A stretch of 42,543 nucleotides of DNA from Bacteroidota bacterium (GTDB lineage: Bacteria; Bacteroidota; Bacteroidia; CAIKAF01), in assembly GCA_023432985.1 (NCBI GenBank), contig JAEZEQ010000025.1:1-42543 (forward strand), given 5' to 3'. The position numbers and the translations under genes were made by a program. Every line of letters begins with the position of its first letter. Within the stretch, counting starts at the first letter, position 1. The notes under the pieces were generated by a model, which saw nothing but the letters and a program-made list of their open reading frames with translations, had not been told where the DNA came from and did not search any database. Shown here piece after piece: positions 41,578 to 42,543 of the stretch.

Positions 41578-42288
41578 ATGAGAATAGGATTATTGGGATA
41601 TGGGAAAATGGGAAAAGAGATTGAACGAATTGCACTGGAAAGAGGGCATGAGATAGCATGGAAAATACAGAAAGAAAACAGGAATGCATTGGATGAAGCA
41701 ATGTTGTGTAAAGCCGAGGTGGTGATAGAATTTTCGCAACCGGCCACGGCTGTGGAGAACATACTTTTCTGTGTGCGTCATAAAGTGCCGGTGGTGGTGG
41801 GCACCACGGGTTGGTATGCCGAAATGGACAAAGTGCGTAGTGAGGTATTATTGCAAAATGCGGGCTTATTTTATGCCACCAATTTTAGTATAGGCGTACA
41901 TTTATTTTGGAAATTGAACCGGGAATTGGCACAATGGATGAATGGCCACAAGGCATACAAGGCGCATGTAGAAGAAATACACCATATACATAAACTCGAT
42001 GAGCCATCGGGAACAGGAATTACCACGGCCGAAAAGATAATAGAGGCGCATACAGATTATGATACATGGGCATTGGAAGGGAAAGGAGAAACTGTTTTGC
42101 CTATTTATTCCTTCAGGGAAGGGGAAGTCCCCGGAACCCATAAAGTAATATGGCAGAGTGCGGAAGATAAAATAATGATAGAGCATGAAGCATTTGGTCG
42201 CACCGGGTTTGCGAAGGGGGCAGTGCATGCAGCAGAGTGGTTAATAGGTAAAACCGGCATATTTACCATGTCGGATATGTTGGGGTAA
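41578..42288 (+). CDS. dapB: 4-hydroxy-tetrahydrodipicolinate reductase
   Basis: Reduces hydroxy-tetrahydrodipicolinate to tetrahydrodipicolinate with NAD(P)H in the lysine/diaminopimelate pathway, and so supplies peptidoglycan precursors. It is 236 aa, short but usual for Bacteroidota. The nucleotide-binding loop is GLLGYGKMGKEIE (residues 4-16), followed by VVVGTTGWY. The catalytic signature is VEEIHHIHKLDEPSGTGITTAE, with the His-His pair and Lys that bind the substrate. The C-terminal HEAFGRTGFAKGAVHAAEWL is conserved. It starts 4 nt after the lipoprotein gene, and a 44-aa membrane protein gene follows after one base. Confidence 0.96.
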   Translation: MRIGLLGYGKMGKEIERIALERGHEIAWKIQKENRNALDEAMLCKAEVVIEFSQPATAVENILFCVRHKVPVVVGTTGWYAEMDKVRSEVLLQNAGLFYATNFSIGVHLFWKLNRELAQWMNGHKAYKAHVEEIHHIHKLDEPSGTGITTAEKIIEAHTDYDTWALEGKGETVLPIYSFREGEVPGTHKVIWQSAEDKIMIEHEAFGRTGFAKGAVHAAEWLIGKTGIFTMSDMLG

Positions 42289-42289
42289 A

Positions 42290-42424
42290 ATGACAGATTT
42301 CAATAAATACAGAAAATATAATAAACTGGGGTTTACCTATTTAGTGAAGGTTATACTGGGCATAATTGCATTATGTGCCCTGTTTTATTTGATTTATACC
42401 CTTATAGAGAAGTCAGCCCATTAA
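42290..42424 (+). CDS. 44-aa membrane protein downstream of dapB
   Basis: A short frame from ATG 42290, one base after the dapB stop, to TAA 42424. The N-terminal ~18 residues are polar and basic/aromatic (MTDFNKYRKYNKLGF), followed by one membrane helix (about 19-39, VKVILGIIALCALFYLIYTLI) and a short polar tail. The very tight spacing implies coupled translation with dapB. I do not recognise a family. Confidence 0.65.
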   Translation: MTDFNKYRKYNKLGFTYLVKVILGIIALCALFYLIYTLIEKSAH

Positions 42425-42442
42425 AAAAGAAATAAAAAAGGT

Positions 42443-42460
42443 TCAATTTCGTTAAATTGA
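42443..42460. repeat. Short AT-rich hairpin
   Basis: TCAATTT (42443-42449) and AAATTGA (42454-42460) form a perfect 7-bp stem with a 4-nt loop. It lies between the 44-aa gene and the next start. The low GC content makes it a poor terminator; it could be a weak one or an operator. Confidence 0.25.
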
Positions 42461-42489
42461 TTATATTTAAACACCCAAGATAAGCAACA

Positions 42490-42543
42490 GTGAGAATATT
42501 CATATTATTAGGCATACTATTCGCTTTCAGTTCCGGAATTAGT
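42490..42543 (+). CDS. Start of an exported protein, cut by the window edge
   Basis: An open frame begins with GTG at 42490 and runs to the end of the window (18 codons). It reads as a classical signal peptide start: MRIF followed by a hydrophobic core (ILLGILFAFSS). Nothing can be said about the mature protein. Confidence 0.45.
   Translation, partial: MRIFILLGILFAFSSGIS

Overview
The window is a gene-dense, AT-rich stretch of about 42.5 kb from a member of the Bacteroidota. The evidence is internal. One secreted protein carries a C-terminal type IX secretion (T9SS) sorting domain. There are two TonB-dependent receptors and a DUF3078 outer-membrane protein. Many genes are preceded by the phylum-specific -7 promoter element TAnnTTTG, and ribosome binding sites of the Shine-Dalgarno type are not evident. 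I cannot place it below phylum with confidence. I see no tRNA, rRNA, CRISPR array, insertion sequence, integrase or phage gene, so this looks like ordinary chromosome.

Layout. Bases 1-286 hold no gene, only hairpin-forming sequence and a bidirectional terminator. mscL (-) follows, then lpdA (+) and a surface-polysaccharide block at 2152-10141 (+): an AsnB-type amidotransferase, a GT4 glycosyltransferase, a Wza-like export lipoprotein, a Wzc-like tyrosine kinase, RmlC and a WecA/TagO-like initiating phosphotransferase. It ends at a hairpin terminator. On the minus strand come leuS with a 53-aa membrane protein behind it, then the operon anmK-nadE-secreted hypothetical-periplasmic-binding-fold protein. 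An acyl-CoA dehydrogenase (+) converges with an arginase-phosphopantetheinyl transferase operon (-). The arginase diverges from an arginine decarboxylase (+) across a region with an inverted repeat.

Bases 21698-25921 (-) hold hddA-gmhA (heptose activation), a cytochrome c/copper monooxygenase-like T9SS protein, a Cys-rich small lipoprotein and a VanX-like D,D-dipeptidase. Next are a TonB-dependent receptor and a GT2 enzyme fused to a degenerate sugar-phosphate transferase (+), then a second, atypical receptor (-). Diverging from that is cdaA (c-di-AMP synthase) with a 41-aa membrane protein and the DUF3078 protein (+). After a strong terminator comes an AlgI/AlgJ-like O-acetylation pair (+), a CruF-like carotenoid protein (-), an M61 peptidase (+), and tyrS-lipoprotein-dapB-44-aa membrane protein (+). 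The window ends inside the first codons of another exported protein.

How it fits together. A large share of the window serves the cell envelope: polysaccharide initiation, assembly, export control, modification and heptose precursors, plus peptidoglycan recycling (anmK, VanX-like) and osmotic or wall homeostasis (mscL, cdaA). The polysaccharide block lacks flippase, polymerase and most nucleotide-sugar genes, so it must work with loci elsewhere. I found no clearly new multi-gene system. The most notable points are a set of promoters whose -7 box lies only 5-6 nt from the start codon (possible leaderless mRNAs), a GT2 fusion whose phosphotransferase part has lost its catalytic core, a multidomain copper/heme T9SS protein with a Cys-rich partner, a cytoplasmic binding-protein-fold gene in a NAD synthesis operon, and three small membrane-protein genes tucked behind housekeeping genes.
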